A stretch of DNA of 17,455 bases from contig JAJRSP010000023.1 of NCBI GenBank assembly GCA_024278775.1, positions 1-17,455 of the forward strand. Direction: 5' to 3'. Position numbers and translations under genes: made by a program. The stretch is from Planctomycetota bacterium (lineage in GTDB: Bacteria > Planctomycetota > Phycisphaerae > UBA1845). The notes beneath the pieces were generated by a model, which was given only the letters and a program-made list of their open reading frames with translations, searched no databases and was not told the DNA's origin. Positions 7,112-15,008 of this stretch are shown here, piece by piece (positions within the stretch are counted from its first letter, which is position 1; the number at the start of each line of letters is the position of its first letter).

Positions 7112-7215
7112 CCCCACCCTTCGCCTTGGGGCGAAGAATGGGGCACCCGCCGTGGGGGACACGATTCCGGGAACCGATTCGAGTCCCCCACCTCTGAAGA
7201 GATGGGCCACCCATC
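7112..7215. repeat. Cluster of three hairpins in the gpT-gp36 gap
   Basis: First, CCCCA..CTTCGCC (7112-7125) pairs with GGCGAAG..TGGGG (7130-7143) around a TTGG loop with one 2-bp internal mismatch. Second, GTGGGGGAC (7152-7160) pairs with GTCCCCCAC (7183-7191). Third, GATGGG (7201-7206) pairs with CCCATC (7210-7215). No reading frame of quality exists here. The first two resemble REP-type mobile palindromes. Confidence 0.55.
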
Positions 7216-7250
7216 CGCTAGCCAACAGATGACGTGGCATTGACGCGTGC

Positions 7251-8165
7251 TTAGATGAAGTTCGTGCGGACCGCGAACTGCCAGTAGCCGTAAGCCATGC
7301 GGTATCGCGCCCGCACGCCGAAGAGGAACTTCTCTCGCCGGAATCCTTCGTCGCTTTCCTCGGTCAACGCGGTGAACTCGATCGGTTCACGATCTTGGAA
7401 GATGAACGGCCGGATGACCCCGTCGGTCTTGAGCAGGTACCATTTGCTGGCGTCCGTCAGCCACGGCAGCGCCACCACCTTGGCCACACCCGTCAGAATA
7501 TTCGTCGTACTATCCACGAGGGTCGCGCTCACCGCCTCCAGCGCGGTCATCTGCATGCTGGTCGGCACGACGCACACGAGTCCGTGGGAGGAGATCGACA
7601 TCGGTTCGCCCTGATCGTCCTTGAACGCCATCATGGTGCCGATCGCCGTCTTCAGCGCCGTCTTGAACTCCCCCGTCGTCGGGTTGTTGGCGTCCACGGT
7701 GGCGGCGGTCAGCTTGTTATCTTGCGCTCCGGAAGACCCCGACACGTGATTCGCATTGAAAAAACTCACGCCGTCGTAGCTGTTGAAGCCGGCCGTCTCG
7801 CCGTTGATCAAAAGCTGCGAGAGAAGATAGTCCTTGTGGCTCGCAGCGCGTTGCGCAAGCTCGGCCACGCGAATCTGAATCTGCCCGGTCTTGTCATCGG
7901 AAATCTCGTCGCGGTCTACCTCGAGCGTGGATTCGTATTTGAGGTTTTCGACCGAGTAGGACTCCGTACCAAGCCCTTTACTCACGCGACCCTGCCCCCA
8001 CTCCCGCATGCGCGGCAACGAGCCGAGCCATTTGTACGTTTCCGCATCCGAGTTTGATTGAATCCGCGTCGACAAGTCGGCGAAGACCGAGTTCGTGGCG
8101 TCGAACCGGTTGAAAAACTCGCTTCGCAATCCCTTGGTCAATAATCCCGTGTTGATAATAGCCAC
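7251..8165 (-). CDS. Mu-like major head (capsid) protein gpT
   Basis: A 304-residue protein, the usual size for gpT. Family landmarks are NSDAETYKWLGSLPRMREWGQGR (first part at 38-50, second at 51-60), the VDRDEISDDKTGQI strand-helix region, and YDGVSFFNANH at 130-140, all in the order seen in Mu gpT. It forms the icosahedral head shell with an HK97-type fold (family knowledge). The start is GTG with AGGAG 7 nt upstream. It follows the cement-like gene by 76 bp and precedes the gp36-like gene, matching Mu order. The frame is intact, so the coat protein is apparently still selected or only recently released. Confidence 0.9.
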   Translation of the reverse strand: MAIINTGLLTKGLRSEFFNRFDATNSVFADLSTRIQSNSDAETYKWLGSLPRMREWGQGRVSKGLGTESYSVENLKYESTLEVDRDEISDDKTGQIQIRVAELAQRAASHKDYLLSQLLINGETAGFNSYDGVSFFNANHVSGSSGAQDNKLTAATVDANNPTTGEFKTALKTAIGTMMAFKDDQGEPMSISSHGLVCVVPTSMQMTALEAVSATLVDSTTNILTGVAKVVALPWLTDASKWYLLKTDGVIRPFIFQDREPIEFTALTEESDEGFRREKFLFGVRARYRMAYGYWQFAVRTNFI

Positions 8166-8241
8166 GTGGGCGCTCCTTTCGCTTTTCTGGTTTCTTTATG
8201 AACAACCGCTGCCAACTCGCTGCTACCGCTGAACACCACGG

Positions 8242-8652
8242 CTACGGTGCCGGTCGGAATGGATCGATCCGCAGCACAATGTTTCCCGAAGAAGGCACAT
8301 CGACAATGACGCCGACGTACGAATTAGCCGTGGCTGTCAGCGTGAGCGTGTCATCGGCTGAGGCGTACACCGCATCGCCCAGATTCGCGATCGCGGCACC
8401 GGCCAGCGCGTGGGCGAAATCACCGAGCGTGTAGACGCGCACCGATACATCGCCGTTTGCGCCGCTCGAGTTGTCGGATTCCTCGTACGCCAGGCCGACA
8501 AACGCATCACCCGCCGTGAGCGGCCGGGCGTAGCCGCCGGCGGTGATTCCCACGATCGACCCCTTGTAGACATGAGCCGATGCGACTACTTGGAAACTTC
8601 GCAGTTCCTGATCGATGTAGTGATCGACCTCCCGATTCGCAGTGAGTGCCAT
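8242..8652 (-). CDS. Capsid cement/decoration-like protein
   Basis: A 136-residue protein. Near the N-terminus it has YIDQELRSFQVVASAHVYKGSIVGI, then GYARPLTAGDAFVGLAYEESDN, and ends with SYVGVIVDVPSSGNIVLRIDP. A small barrel-like protein with KGsxVgi and axaGxxFvGlAye segments matches capsid cement or decoration proteins (DUF2190-like) that are usually coded beside the major head gene. It probably binds the outside of the head. AAAGGA lies about 11 nt before the ATG. The 201-bp gap upstream holds two palindromic repeats. Confidence 0.7.
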   Translation of the reverse strand: MALTANREVDHYIDQELRSFQVVASAHVYKGSIVGITAGGYARPLTAGDAFVGLAYEESDNSSGANGDVSVRVYTLGDFAHALAGAAIANLGDAVYASADDTLTLTATANSYVGVIVDVPSSGNIVLRIDPFRPAP

Positions 8653-8754
8653 GATTGGTGCGGTTCCTTTCTTGAAATCGTTTTCCGCCGGCTTCGTGAT
8701 GCCGGTTTTCGTTACAGCAGAGTCGCTCTTCGCATAGCGGCCCGTTACCGGCTT

Positions 8755-8791
8755 CCCCCCTTGCCAAGGGGGGATTGAGGGGGGTCAACCC
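8755..8791. repeat. G/C-run palindromic repeat (REP-like)
   Basis: CCCCCCTT (8755-8762) and AAGGGGGG (8766-8773) form a perfect stem with a 3-nt loop, followed by a second G-run (8779-8784) and GGTCAACC. Elements of the form CCCCCTTxxxAAGGGGGGATTxAGGGGGG are dispersed intergenic repeats in many bacteria, from general knowledge. This one sits in the gap between the protease and cement genes. Confidence 0.6.
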
Positions 8792-8823
8792 ACTACGCAA
8801 CGCATTTTTTCGATCGTCTACAC

Positions 8824-8843
8824 GGGCAAGCGATAGCTTGCCC
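8824..8843. repeat. GGGCAAGC-GATA-GCTTGCCC palindrome
   Basis: A perfect 8-bp stem with a 4-nt loop lies 33 bp after the first repeat and 10 bp beyond the stop of the protease gene. It could act as a hairpin shaping mRNA ends. Its form also matches dispersed 'GGGCAAGC/GCTTGCCC' palindromes known from several bacterial phyla. Confidence 0.55.
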
Positions 8844-8853
8844 ATGCCACCCA

Positions 8854-9822
8854 TCAATTCGTGGAAGCCTGAAAGTCTCGTACGGCATTGGCCACGTACG
8901 CCGCTTCCGTCGTCAGGCGACTCAAGAGTGGATTGGTGCGGTACTCCGCCCGCGCCCGTGTCTCGGCGGTTCGCCGTCGTTGCTCTGGCGCGCTCGTTGC
9001 CAGCGGCGGCGCTATCGCCCCGCGCGCGACGACCACGGGAGCCGTGCGAAGCCACTCGTCAAACAGCGTCTCCTCCCGATCTACGAGCGACTCGGCCCAT
9101 TCGCGTTGCGCCTCGACCAGCTTCCCCGAGCGAACCGCCTCCGCCATCCGCTGCGCCACATGCCAGCGCCGCGTCTCCTCGCGAAGGTCCGTCAACCGGC
9201 GACTGGCCGCCAACAGCACCGCCTCCGCATCGGCGTCTGTCGGCAGCGACAACTCTTCTCGAAGCGCGATCAGCGGCTCCACGTCTTCCGGAGACGATAG
9301 CGCCGGGTCGATCGCCGCGCCGCTCGCGCGGTTCACGATCGGGGTCATGCCCTTGATGGCCGGCTTGTTGGTCAGTGCGGCAGAGTGCAGCCCGATCATC
9401 TTTCGATCGCTTTTGCGAATCAGCGCCACCGGCGAGAGATAACGGTATTCCTTGGCAGCGAGCATCTCCTTGGCCTGGGCGGTCCATTCGATTCGGGCCA
9501 GCAAACCCACACCCGGCTCCGCTTCGAGCTGTTTGATCCAACCGGCCGCCGGTGCCTGCCCGTTGGGTGAGGCGTAACGGCCACCGAGCGTCTGATGCTC
9601 ATAGTCGATCGGCGTGTCGGTCGCCTGCTCCGTCATTGCCGCCGTGGCCAACGCCGCCGACTCTTCATCCACGACGAAGCTGCCGTTGGTGCTCTCCACC
9701 TGCCCCCACGGCGCAAGCAACACGCGATCCGGAATGCGGGTGCCGCCCAACGCCGTCGAACGCATCGCCGAAAGCTCGCCACCCTCCCGTTCGTGTTTCG
9801 ATGTCTCACATGCGGTAGTCAA
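8854..9822 (-). CDS. Mu-like I protease/scaffold protein
   Basis: A 322-residue protein. The N-terminal protease domain shows VLLAPWGQVESTNGSFVVD (34-52), TPIDYEHQTLGG (70-81), PAAGWIKQLE (91-100), ARIEWTAQAKEML and KEYRYLSPVALI (124-135), then LHSAALTNKPAIKG. These are the conserved blocks of Mu-like prophage I proteins. The C-terminal half (about 185-322) is charged and helical (EETRRWHVAQRMAEAVR), as expected of the scaffold portion that in Mu is also made separately as Z. In head assembly the protein chaperones gpT and is then cleaved. The start is TTG, chosen because AGGAGG lies 8 nt upstream. The catalytic residues were not assigned with confidence. Confidence 0.85.
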   Translation of the reverse strand: MTTACETSKHEREGGELSAMRSTALGGTRIPDRVLLAPWGQVESTNGSFVVDEESAALATAAMTEQATDTPIDYEHQTLGGRYASPNGQAPAAGWIKQLEAEPGVGLLARIEWTAQAKEMLAAKEYRYLSPVALIRKSDRKMIGLHSAALTNKPAIKGMTPIVNRASGAAIDPALSSPEDVEPLIALREELSLPTDADAEAVLLAASRRLTDLREETRRWHVAQRMAEAVRSGKLVEAQREWAESLVDREETLFDEWLRTAPVVVARGAIAPPLATSAPEQRRRTAETRARAEYRTNPLLSRLTTEAAYVANAVRDFQASTN

Positions 9823-9830
9823 GATTGTTC

Positions 9831-9836
9831 CCTCCT
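9831..9836 (-). promoter_or_regulatory. Shine-Dalgarno site that sets a TTG start
   Basis: On the minus strand this reads AGGAGG, 8 nt before the TTG at 9822. It is the best SD in the cassette and decides the start of the I protease gene. Confidence 0.65.
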
Positions 9837-9847
9837 TTTGACAGACG

Positions 9848-9889
9848 GTGCCAACTTATGGCACTATAAAACGTGTGAGGCGCTCACAC
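9848..9889. repeat. Two adjacent hairpins between portal and protease genes
   Basis: GTGCCA/TGGCAC (9848-9853, 9859-9864; loop 5) is followed 8 bp later by GTGTGAG/CTCACAC (9873-9879, 9883-9889; loop 3). Both lie in the 86-bp gap. The first is a shortened relative of the GTGCCAC/GTGGCAC palindromes elsewhere in the window. Confidence 0.5.
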
Positions 9890-9908
9890 CCCTCGCGGTC
9901 GGAACCGA

Positions 9909-11163
9909 TCAACGCGACGAACCGGACAGCGTTGCCTCTCCGTCAGCCGCGCGGGGAATACCCAGCGCCGCATGCGCCCAGTGCGCGGGCACCCTGGCCC
10001 CGAGTTGGTTCACAGCCACGCTGAGCGCGTCGGCCAATTCCTGCGTGGACATATCGTGGCCCAATCGCCGGCGGAAGAGAGGCACCGGCACGTCATGACC
10101 AAAGCGCATCCGTGCCAGTGGCGTCAAGAAATCCCGACGGATCGTGCGGCCTTCCTTGCGGACATCGTCCACAAGAATGTCGCGTCGCACCTTCTGCTGA
10201 ACCGCTGACACAGCCAGCGATCCTTTCTGCCCGGACACATCCGTCGTCAACGTTTGCCCGAGCCAGGCTTTGCTCATCTCTCGGTTTAGAAAATCCGCCA
10301 GTCGCTCGTAGGGCGGACCCGCACCGCCGCGATTCGCTTCGATCAATTGCAGCTCGACCGCTCGGCTAAACACACCGGCCGCGTTGCTGCCGAGTGATTC
10401 CAACATGGTCAACAGTTCTCGCTTTTCCTCGGCCGTCGCCGACGGATCGTATCGCGCGATACGCACCGGCATGCCAAACACCTCGCTGAAGATCATCCAA
10501 TCTTTCAGCGCGAGATTTTTCGCGAGGTAGACCATCGCCGAGACGCGCAGCAAACCACCCCGCTGTGGAAAACCGGAGACGCTGTGCGGCGTATGCACGA
10601 CGAACTTGTTCGGTGCCGGGGAAATCCCCTCGCGCGGTGAGAATCCGGAGCTTGGAAAACTCGTCGAACGTCAGCCGCGTGAACGCCACCGGCAGAAGGT
10701 CCACCGGACGAAGGGAGCCACCGGCGACATCCCAGACGATCTCCGCGACGGCCAGGTTCCGACCGACCGCCAACGACAGATGCTGCAAGATTTCCTCAAA
10801 CGAATCGATGCCCGCTATCACGTCTCGGCAGTAGTCGGCAGCCTCATCGGCCAACGCCCGATCCACACCGGCGCGTAGGTCGGCCGCGCTGAGGATCTCC
10901 CACTCCAGTCCGGTCAGGGCGAGTCGTCGCGTGTTGGCCACCGAAAAAAGATGCGCGTCCTTTTCTTCCATCTCCTCAAAAAGCTGCATGGCCGTGGAGA
11001 GCGAGCCGTCGTCAGCCTCTCGCAACACCGCAGCGAGACCCGACGGTGTGAGCCCCGCCGTCGGATAGTCGCGTACAGAATCATCTTTTCGCGGCTGGAT
11101 CACCCGACCCAGCTTGGGCCTCGCCGGACGTTCTGTTTTGTTCGTGTGGGCGGTTATCGTCAT
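9909..11163 (-). pseudogene. Mu gp29-like portal protein (DUF935), frameshifted
   Basis: Two overlapping minus frames give the two halves of one portal protein. The first half (from the ATG at 11163; GAGG 9 nt upstream) shows VRDYPTAGLTPSGLAAVLREAD, MEEKDAHLFSVANTRRLALTGLEWEI and IVWDVAGG. The second half (to 9909) shows APNKFVVHTP, then QRGGLLRVSAMVYLAKNLALKDW, IFSEVFGMPVRIARYDP and WLGQTLTTD, all typical of DUF935. The reading passes from one frame to the other near 10618-10636. A loss of CG from the CGCGCG run at 10631-10636 would explain it; a sequencing error or a programmed +1 slip at CCC-G (10617-10620) are alternatives. The joined product would be about 417 residues, normal for the family. 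The upstream frame otherwise stops at 10366. A portal forms the DNA-entry vertex of the head. Confidence 0.85.
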
Positions 11164-11223
11164 GATTTCATTCCTCAAAGGCTTGACTGTAGATTTCTGA
11201 CCACTGAGACGAACGACCCTCGG

Positions 11224-12585
11224 CTACCACGCGCCGGCTCGCGCGAACTGTATCGGCGACGTGTTCAATGATTCCACGCGGGCTTCACCGGTGCCGGCCG
11301 CATGCAGCGCGAGCGCCGCCGCCCAGAAACGATCCGCGTGACTGCCTTCGCGGCGCGGGGCCGAGAGCCGAAAGTGGCCGTGACTCGTGACGTTTCGCTC
11401 TACCGAATGCCAGTCACGTCGGATACGCTCGTCGTGGGGTATCACGATACGTTGTTGTTCCACGGCGATGCGGAGCGTGGTCGCTATCTGTGACTTGAGC
11501 GCGGTGGTGAACGTTAGCGGTATCACGCGAAACGATCCGAAACGTTCTACAAGCTGCTCGGCCAACTGCATGCCAAGCCCACCCGCGTCCACGCAGAGCC
11601 GCCGCACACGCGTGAGCGTCAGTAGCTCTGAAAGAAACTCAAACTGCGTGCGAAATGATTCGTGGGACAGCTCGAACAGTGCCACAGTGGTGGCACGGTC
11701 TCCCTCTGCCGCCAACACCCAGATCACGGTGAGATCGCGCACGCGCCCGATGTCCACGCCGACGAACAGATCACGATCCGTATCGGCCAGTTCGGACGGC
11801 ACCGAGACCAACGTGAGTGATGGGTCCATGCAGCCGTCGATCTGATCGTAGGTTAGAAACGCTGTCGCCTCGTCAAGAAATTCGCAAAGAAACTCTTGTC
11901 GATAGAGTTCCTCGTCACCCATCGCGTTACGGATGGCAGCCATATCCACGTGCAGCCCCTGCGACACGGCATCGGGCAACGTCACGGTACTCGTCGAAAA
12001 CGAATCGTTATCTCGGAGCTGATAAAACATGTTATCTCGCCCTTTGGGTGTCGAGGCGATGTCCAGCTCACCGTCTCCGCGCAGCAAAGACGGAAACATC
12101 GCCGCCCAGATATCACGATCTCGCTCATGCATCGCAAACTCATCGAGAAACACATCACCCGTAAAACCGCGCGCGGTCTGTGGGTTGGCCGGTAGCGCGA
12201 TGATCCGTACGCCACGTGGCAGCACAATCTCAAGTTGTTTGACGCTCATATCACGAAAGAAACGGTTGTCATAACAGACGGAGGCGATCTGCAACGCTTG
12301 GCAATGCTGCCGTGTTTTTTGCATCAACTCGCGACTCTGGCGTTCTCCGGCCGAGAGAAAAATCTGATTGCGCCCACGAGCCAAACCGCGCAAAATACGA
12401 CGAAGCGATTTCGTAAAGCTCTTGCCCGTCTGTCGGCTCCAGCAGTTCCAGCGAAACCGCGCGTTCGACTCGACATCCGCCCGCTGGTAATCCAGCAGTG
12501 GGATGACCGGCTTGGGCCGCGCGGAGTTTGACCGTTCTTGCCCGACCGGCGCGCTCTTCGCAGCATCGGCAACGTACTTCAACAT
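11224..12585 (-). CDS. Mu gp28-like large terminase (ATPase-nuclease)
   Basis: A 453-residue protein that packages DNA into the head. The ATPase domain has LLDYQRADVE (30-39), Walker A SRQTGKSF (50-57), Walker B DVFLDEFA (144-151) and the coupling motif IASTPKG (176-182). The RNase H-like nuclease domain has FVGVDIG with Asp278, VDAGGLG with Asp332, and HADRFWAAAL with Asp418, the expected acidic triad. The start at 12585 is chosen because the frame further upstream lies inside the TPR part of the Fe-S gene and reads as Arg-rich nonsense; a TTG two codons earlier is possible. The SD is poor. No small-terminase gene is seen. The portal follows after 60 bp. Confidence 0.88.
   Translation of the reverse strand: MLKYVADAAKSAPVGQERSNSARPKPVIPLLDYQRADVESNARFRWNCWSRQTGKSFTKSLRRILRGLARGRNQIFLSAGERQSRELMQKTRQHCQALQIASVCYDNRFFRDMSVKQLEIVLPRGVRIIALPANPQTARGFTGDVFLDEFAMHERDRDIWAAMFPSLLRGDGELDIASTPKGRDNMFYQLRDNDSFSTSTVTLPDAVSQGLHVDMAAIRNAMGDEELYRQEFLCEFLDEATAFLTYDQIDGCMDPSLTLVSVPSELADTDRDLFVGVDIGRVRDLTVIWVLAAEGDRATTVALFELSHESFRTQFEFLSELLTLTRVRRLCVDAGGLGMQLAEQLVERFGSFRVIPLTFTTALKSQIATTLRIAVEQQRIVIPHDERIRRDWHSVERNVTSHGHFRLSAPRREGSHADRFWAAALALHAAGTGEARVESLNTSPIQFARAGAW
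11679..11696. repeat. Gapped palindrome GTGCCAC-N4-GTGGCAC
   Basis: A 7-bp perfect inverted repeat with a 4-nt loop (AGTG) lies inside the terminase gene, in the nuclease domain. It has the same arms as the copies at 1406-1422 and 3142-3158. Confidence 0.55.
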
Positions 12586-12685
12586 GTTCAACAGAACGTG
12601 ACGCGCGATCGGTACGACACGAGACGCCTCACGATCACGCCGACATCTATCGTGCCACAGTAGTACCGGTGTTTGCGCCGGACGG

Positions 12686-14815
12686 TTACGGAGTGGCTTT
12701 GTTGTAGTGTAGCTCTTTACGAACGACTTCCAGAAATCCGTTCGCGTCCGCATCGTTCGGGTTAAGGCGGATCGCCTCTTGGATTGGTCCCAGCGCTTCG
12801 GCCGGCTTGCCGAGCATAAAAAGCGCCACGGCCAAGTGATAATGGGCCTGCGCAAAGTCGGGGTTCGCCGCGATCGCCGCTTCCAGCCGGGCGACGGCCT
12901 CGGCCGTACGGCGCGACTGCAGCAGCAACAGGGCGAGATTGTATTGCGCCTCCGCGTTTTTCGGTTCAAGCTCAACGGCCCGCGTTAGCGCATCGACGGC
13001 CTCCGCCTCATGCCCCGCACGCAGTTGAGCCATACCCAGTTCCGTAAACGCCCCACCGGACTTCGGCGTGAGCTCAGTGATATGCTTCCAGCCCGCGCAT
13101 GCGTCGTCGTGGCGACCTAGCTGCAAGAGCAGCCGCGCCCGATCGGCCATGAGGGGCACATCGTCCGGCGTTGCTTGTAATCCCTCATCGTATTCGAGAA
13201 GCGCCGTTTCCGACCGCCCGGTGCGGGTGAGCATGGCGCACAGTTCGCTACGCGCCCTGGTGTAACCGGGGTCGAGAGCCAAGGCCGCCCGATAGCTTTG
13301 CTCCGCCTCATCGATCCGGTTCCTTTTTCGGAGCACGCCGGCCAACCCGCGATGCACTTCCGCCCGATTCGGCGTCAGATCAATGAGCTTGCGCACTGCG
13401 GCTTCCGCCGCTTCATTGCGATCGGCCGCAAGATAGAGCCAGACCAGGTCATTCAGCACTGCCGGCGTATGCCACAGCCCGACACGCTCGGCACGCTCCA
13501 GGTACGCCGTCGCGCGGCGCAACGTATTCCGCTGCGGGTTGGTCGCCGAGTCACTCCAGGATGCGCCGGATACCCAGACTTCGTCCCCCAACGATAACGA
13601 TCGTGCTAGTTGATCGCCGCGAAACACATGGTATTGGACGACGCCGCTGTGACATACCAACACGAAAAGCAGCACGGTCAATCCGCCAAAGACGACGCCC
13701 GGCTTGGTCCATTGGCCGCCGCGTTTCAACGAGTATTGTTGCAGACGAACATTGGGGGATCGAACGAGTCGCGCGAACTTCATCAGCGTAAACGCCGTCA
13801 TCCCCGCCAGCCCCATCGCCAAGAGCAGCGGGATCTGACCGTACAAACCACGAAACACGAACAGGGCGGCCGTCGCCACTACGGCCAGCGCTATTTCTTC
13901 CGATAGCGTAAAATCATACGTTCGGGCCTTACCGGCCGACGAGGCGCGCGCGGTGATAGCCGGTGGTGCGAAGCGATAATGCAACGCGTCGTTCGGGCAC
14001 ACGGTTACGCAATCCATACACTTCATGCAACCCGGGTCCACGACCATCCCAAATCGGGCGACCTCTTCATGCACGCGCACGTTCGAGGTACACGCCGTCG
14101 TACAGTGACCCGAATGATCGCAAGACTCATCCACCACGATACGACCGGGAGAGAGCCGATCCGCCACCGCGAAGAAACCGCCGTAGGGACAGGCGTACGT
14201 GCAGAACCCCTTCGAGCCGAGGAAATAGACGATCCCAAACCCGCACATGACCACTGTCAGTATGGCCACACCCGCCCCCGGAAACGTCGCCCAGAAGTCG
14301 GTTGTGAGCAGATGGTTTGTCATCACCGGTTTCGCCTGACCGATCCAGAGCCGGTAGGCCGTGGGCCAGACGAACATGTACAGCGCGAGGGCAAGCGGTG
14401 CGTAATAAAGAAACCGCGAGCGAAACGGCTTGGGACGAATCCCGATACGCTTCAGCAACCACGCGCTAAAATCCTGATAGGCCACCAGATGACAGGCCCA
14501 CCCGCAGACAAACCGTCCCAGGAGCAACGTCAGCAGGAGAGAGGCCGCGAAGAACACGGCCCCGGCATTGAGATAGCCCTTGTTGATCGCGTACATCGCC
14601 TCGGACGGCTCGACCGGGGAGAGGGTTCGACCGGTCACCAGCCAGTGGATGACGTGCCCGATCATCAAGAGATGGACGACCACGAGCACGGCCGCCCGCC
14701 GTCGGCTCATCGTTGACCGCCGCACGGTCGGACGCGGCCTCACGGGCAGGGACAGCGCCACCCTCACGGATGGATCGCTCGACGGTGGATCGGTTGATTT
14801 CCCTATGTTGGTCAT
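12686..14815 (-). CDS. Membrane 4Fe-4S (NapH/CcoG-like) protein fused to TPR repeats
   Basis: A 709-residue fusion. TM helices lie near 41-60, 84-103, 135-154 and 181-200, with more at about 308-345 and 372-392. Cys-rich motifs typical of NapH/NosR/CcoG-type electron-transfer proteins are CGWACH (104-109) and CTYACP (205-210). A cytoplasmic ferredoxin-like insert has CDHSGHCTTAC (232-242) and CMKCMDCVTVCP (263-274). The C-terminal third (about 430-705) is a run of about eight TPRs, a protein-docking scaffold. The likely role is passing electrons, or supporting assembly of a redox enzyme, at the inner membrane. One oddity is Ser235 where the second Cys of the first cluster motif is expected, and His instead of Pro after CGWAC. 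Met36 is a weaker alternative start. It is divergent from the PEP-domain gene. Confidence 0.85.
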   Translation of the reverse strand: MTNIGKSTDPPSSDPSVRVALSLPVRPRPTVRRSTMSRRRAAVLVVVHLLMIGHVIHWLVTGRTLSPVEPSEAMYAINKGYLNAGAVFFAASLLLTLLLGRFVCGWACHLVAYQDFSAWLLKRIGIRPKPFRSRFLYYAPLALALYMFVWPTAYRLWIGQAKPVMTNHLLTTDFWATFPGAGVAILTVVMCGFGIVYFLGSKGFCTYACPYGGFFAVADRLSPGRIVVDESCDHSGHCTTACTSNVRVHEEVARFGMVVDPGCMKCMDCVTVCPNDALHYRFAPPAITARASSAGKARTYDFTLSEEIALAVVATAALFVFRGLYGQIPLLLAMGLAGMTAFTLMKFARLVRSPNVRLQQYSLKRGGQWTKPGVVFGGLTVLLFVLVCHSGVVQYHVFRGDQLARSLSLGDEVWVSGASWSDSATNPQRNTLRRATAYLERAERVGLWHTPAVLNDLVWLYLAADRNEAAEAAVRKLIDLTPNRAEVHRGLAGVLRKRNRIDEAEQSYRAALALDPGYTRARSELCAMLTRTGRSETALLEYDEGLQATPDDVPLMADRARLLLQLGRHDDACAGWKHITELTPKSGGAFTELGMAQLRAGHEAEAVDALTRAVELEPKNAEAQYNLALLLLQSRRTAEAVARLEAAIAANPDFAQAHYHLAVALFMLGKPAEALGPIQEAIRLNPNDADANGFLEVVRKELHYNKATP

Positions 14816-14856
14816 AGAATCGTGTATATCCCAAACGGCGGCCTCGGTCCGTCCTC

Positions 14857-14862
14857 ATTATA
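14857..14862 (-). promoter_or_regulatory. Possible -10 element for the Fe-S/TPR gene
   Basis: The minus strand reads a perfect TATAAT about 42 bp before the ATG at 14815. No good -35 is seen at 16-18 bp spacing, so this is only a candidate. The 193-bp divergent gap also contains a CACGGC/GCCGTG hairpin (14939-14955) nearer the plus-strand gene. Confidence 0.3.
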
Positions 14863-15008
14863 GCTCGGCAGAAACGAGAGCGGTTCCTTATCGGGTTTAT
14901 CAAGAACGAACAACTTCTCTGTGACAAACGCTTGCGGCCACGGCCCATCGCCGTGAAAATGGCCCTGGCCGGTGCCTTCACATCGGACCAGGGAGTGCCA
15001 AACAGACG

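Larger units (their letters stand above)
4434..12585 (-). mobile_element. Compact Mu-like prophage head cassette (remnant or domesticated)
   Basis: Ten phage-like genes lie head to tail on the minus strand in nearly Mu order: large terminase, DUF935 portal (frameshifted), I protease, cement-like protein, gpT major head protein, gp36-like DUF1320 protein, a tail-terminator-like protein, two unknowns and a fibre-like protein. Cellular genes begin within about 20 bp on one side and 100 bp on the other. No MuA/MuB, repressor, lysis, F/gp30, sheath, tube, tape-measure or baseplate gene is present. No Mu-type ends or flanking duplications were recognised. The limits given are simply those of the outermost genes. 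Confidence 0.8.

Noticed and set aside
12586..12975. A 130-residue N-terminal extension of the terminase
   Set aside because: It overlaps the TPR end of the Fe-S gene in another frame and reads as Arg/Pro/Cys-rich nonsense. The terminase proper starts near 12585.
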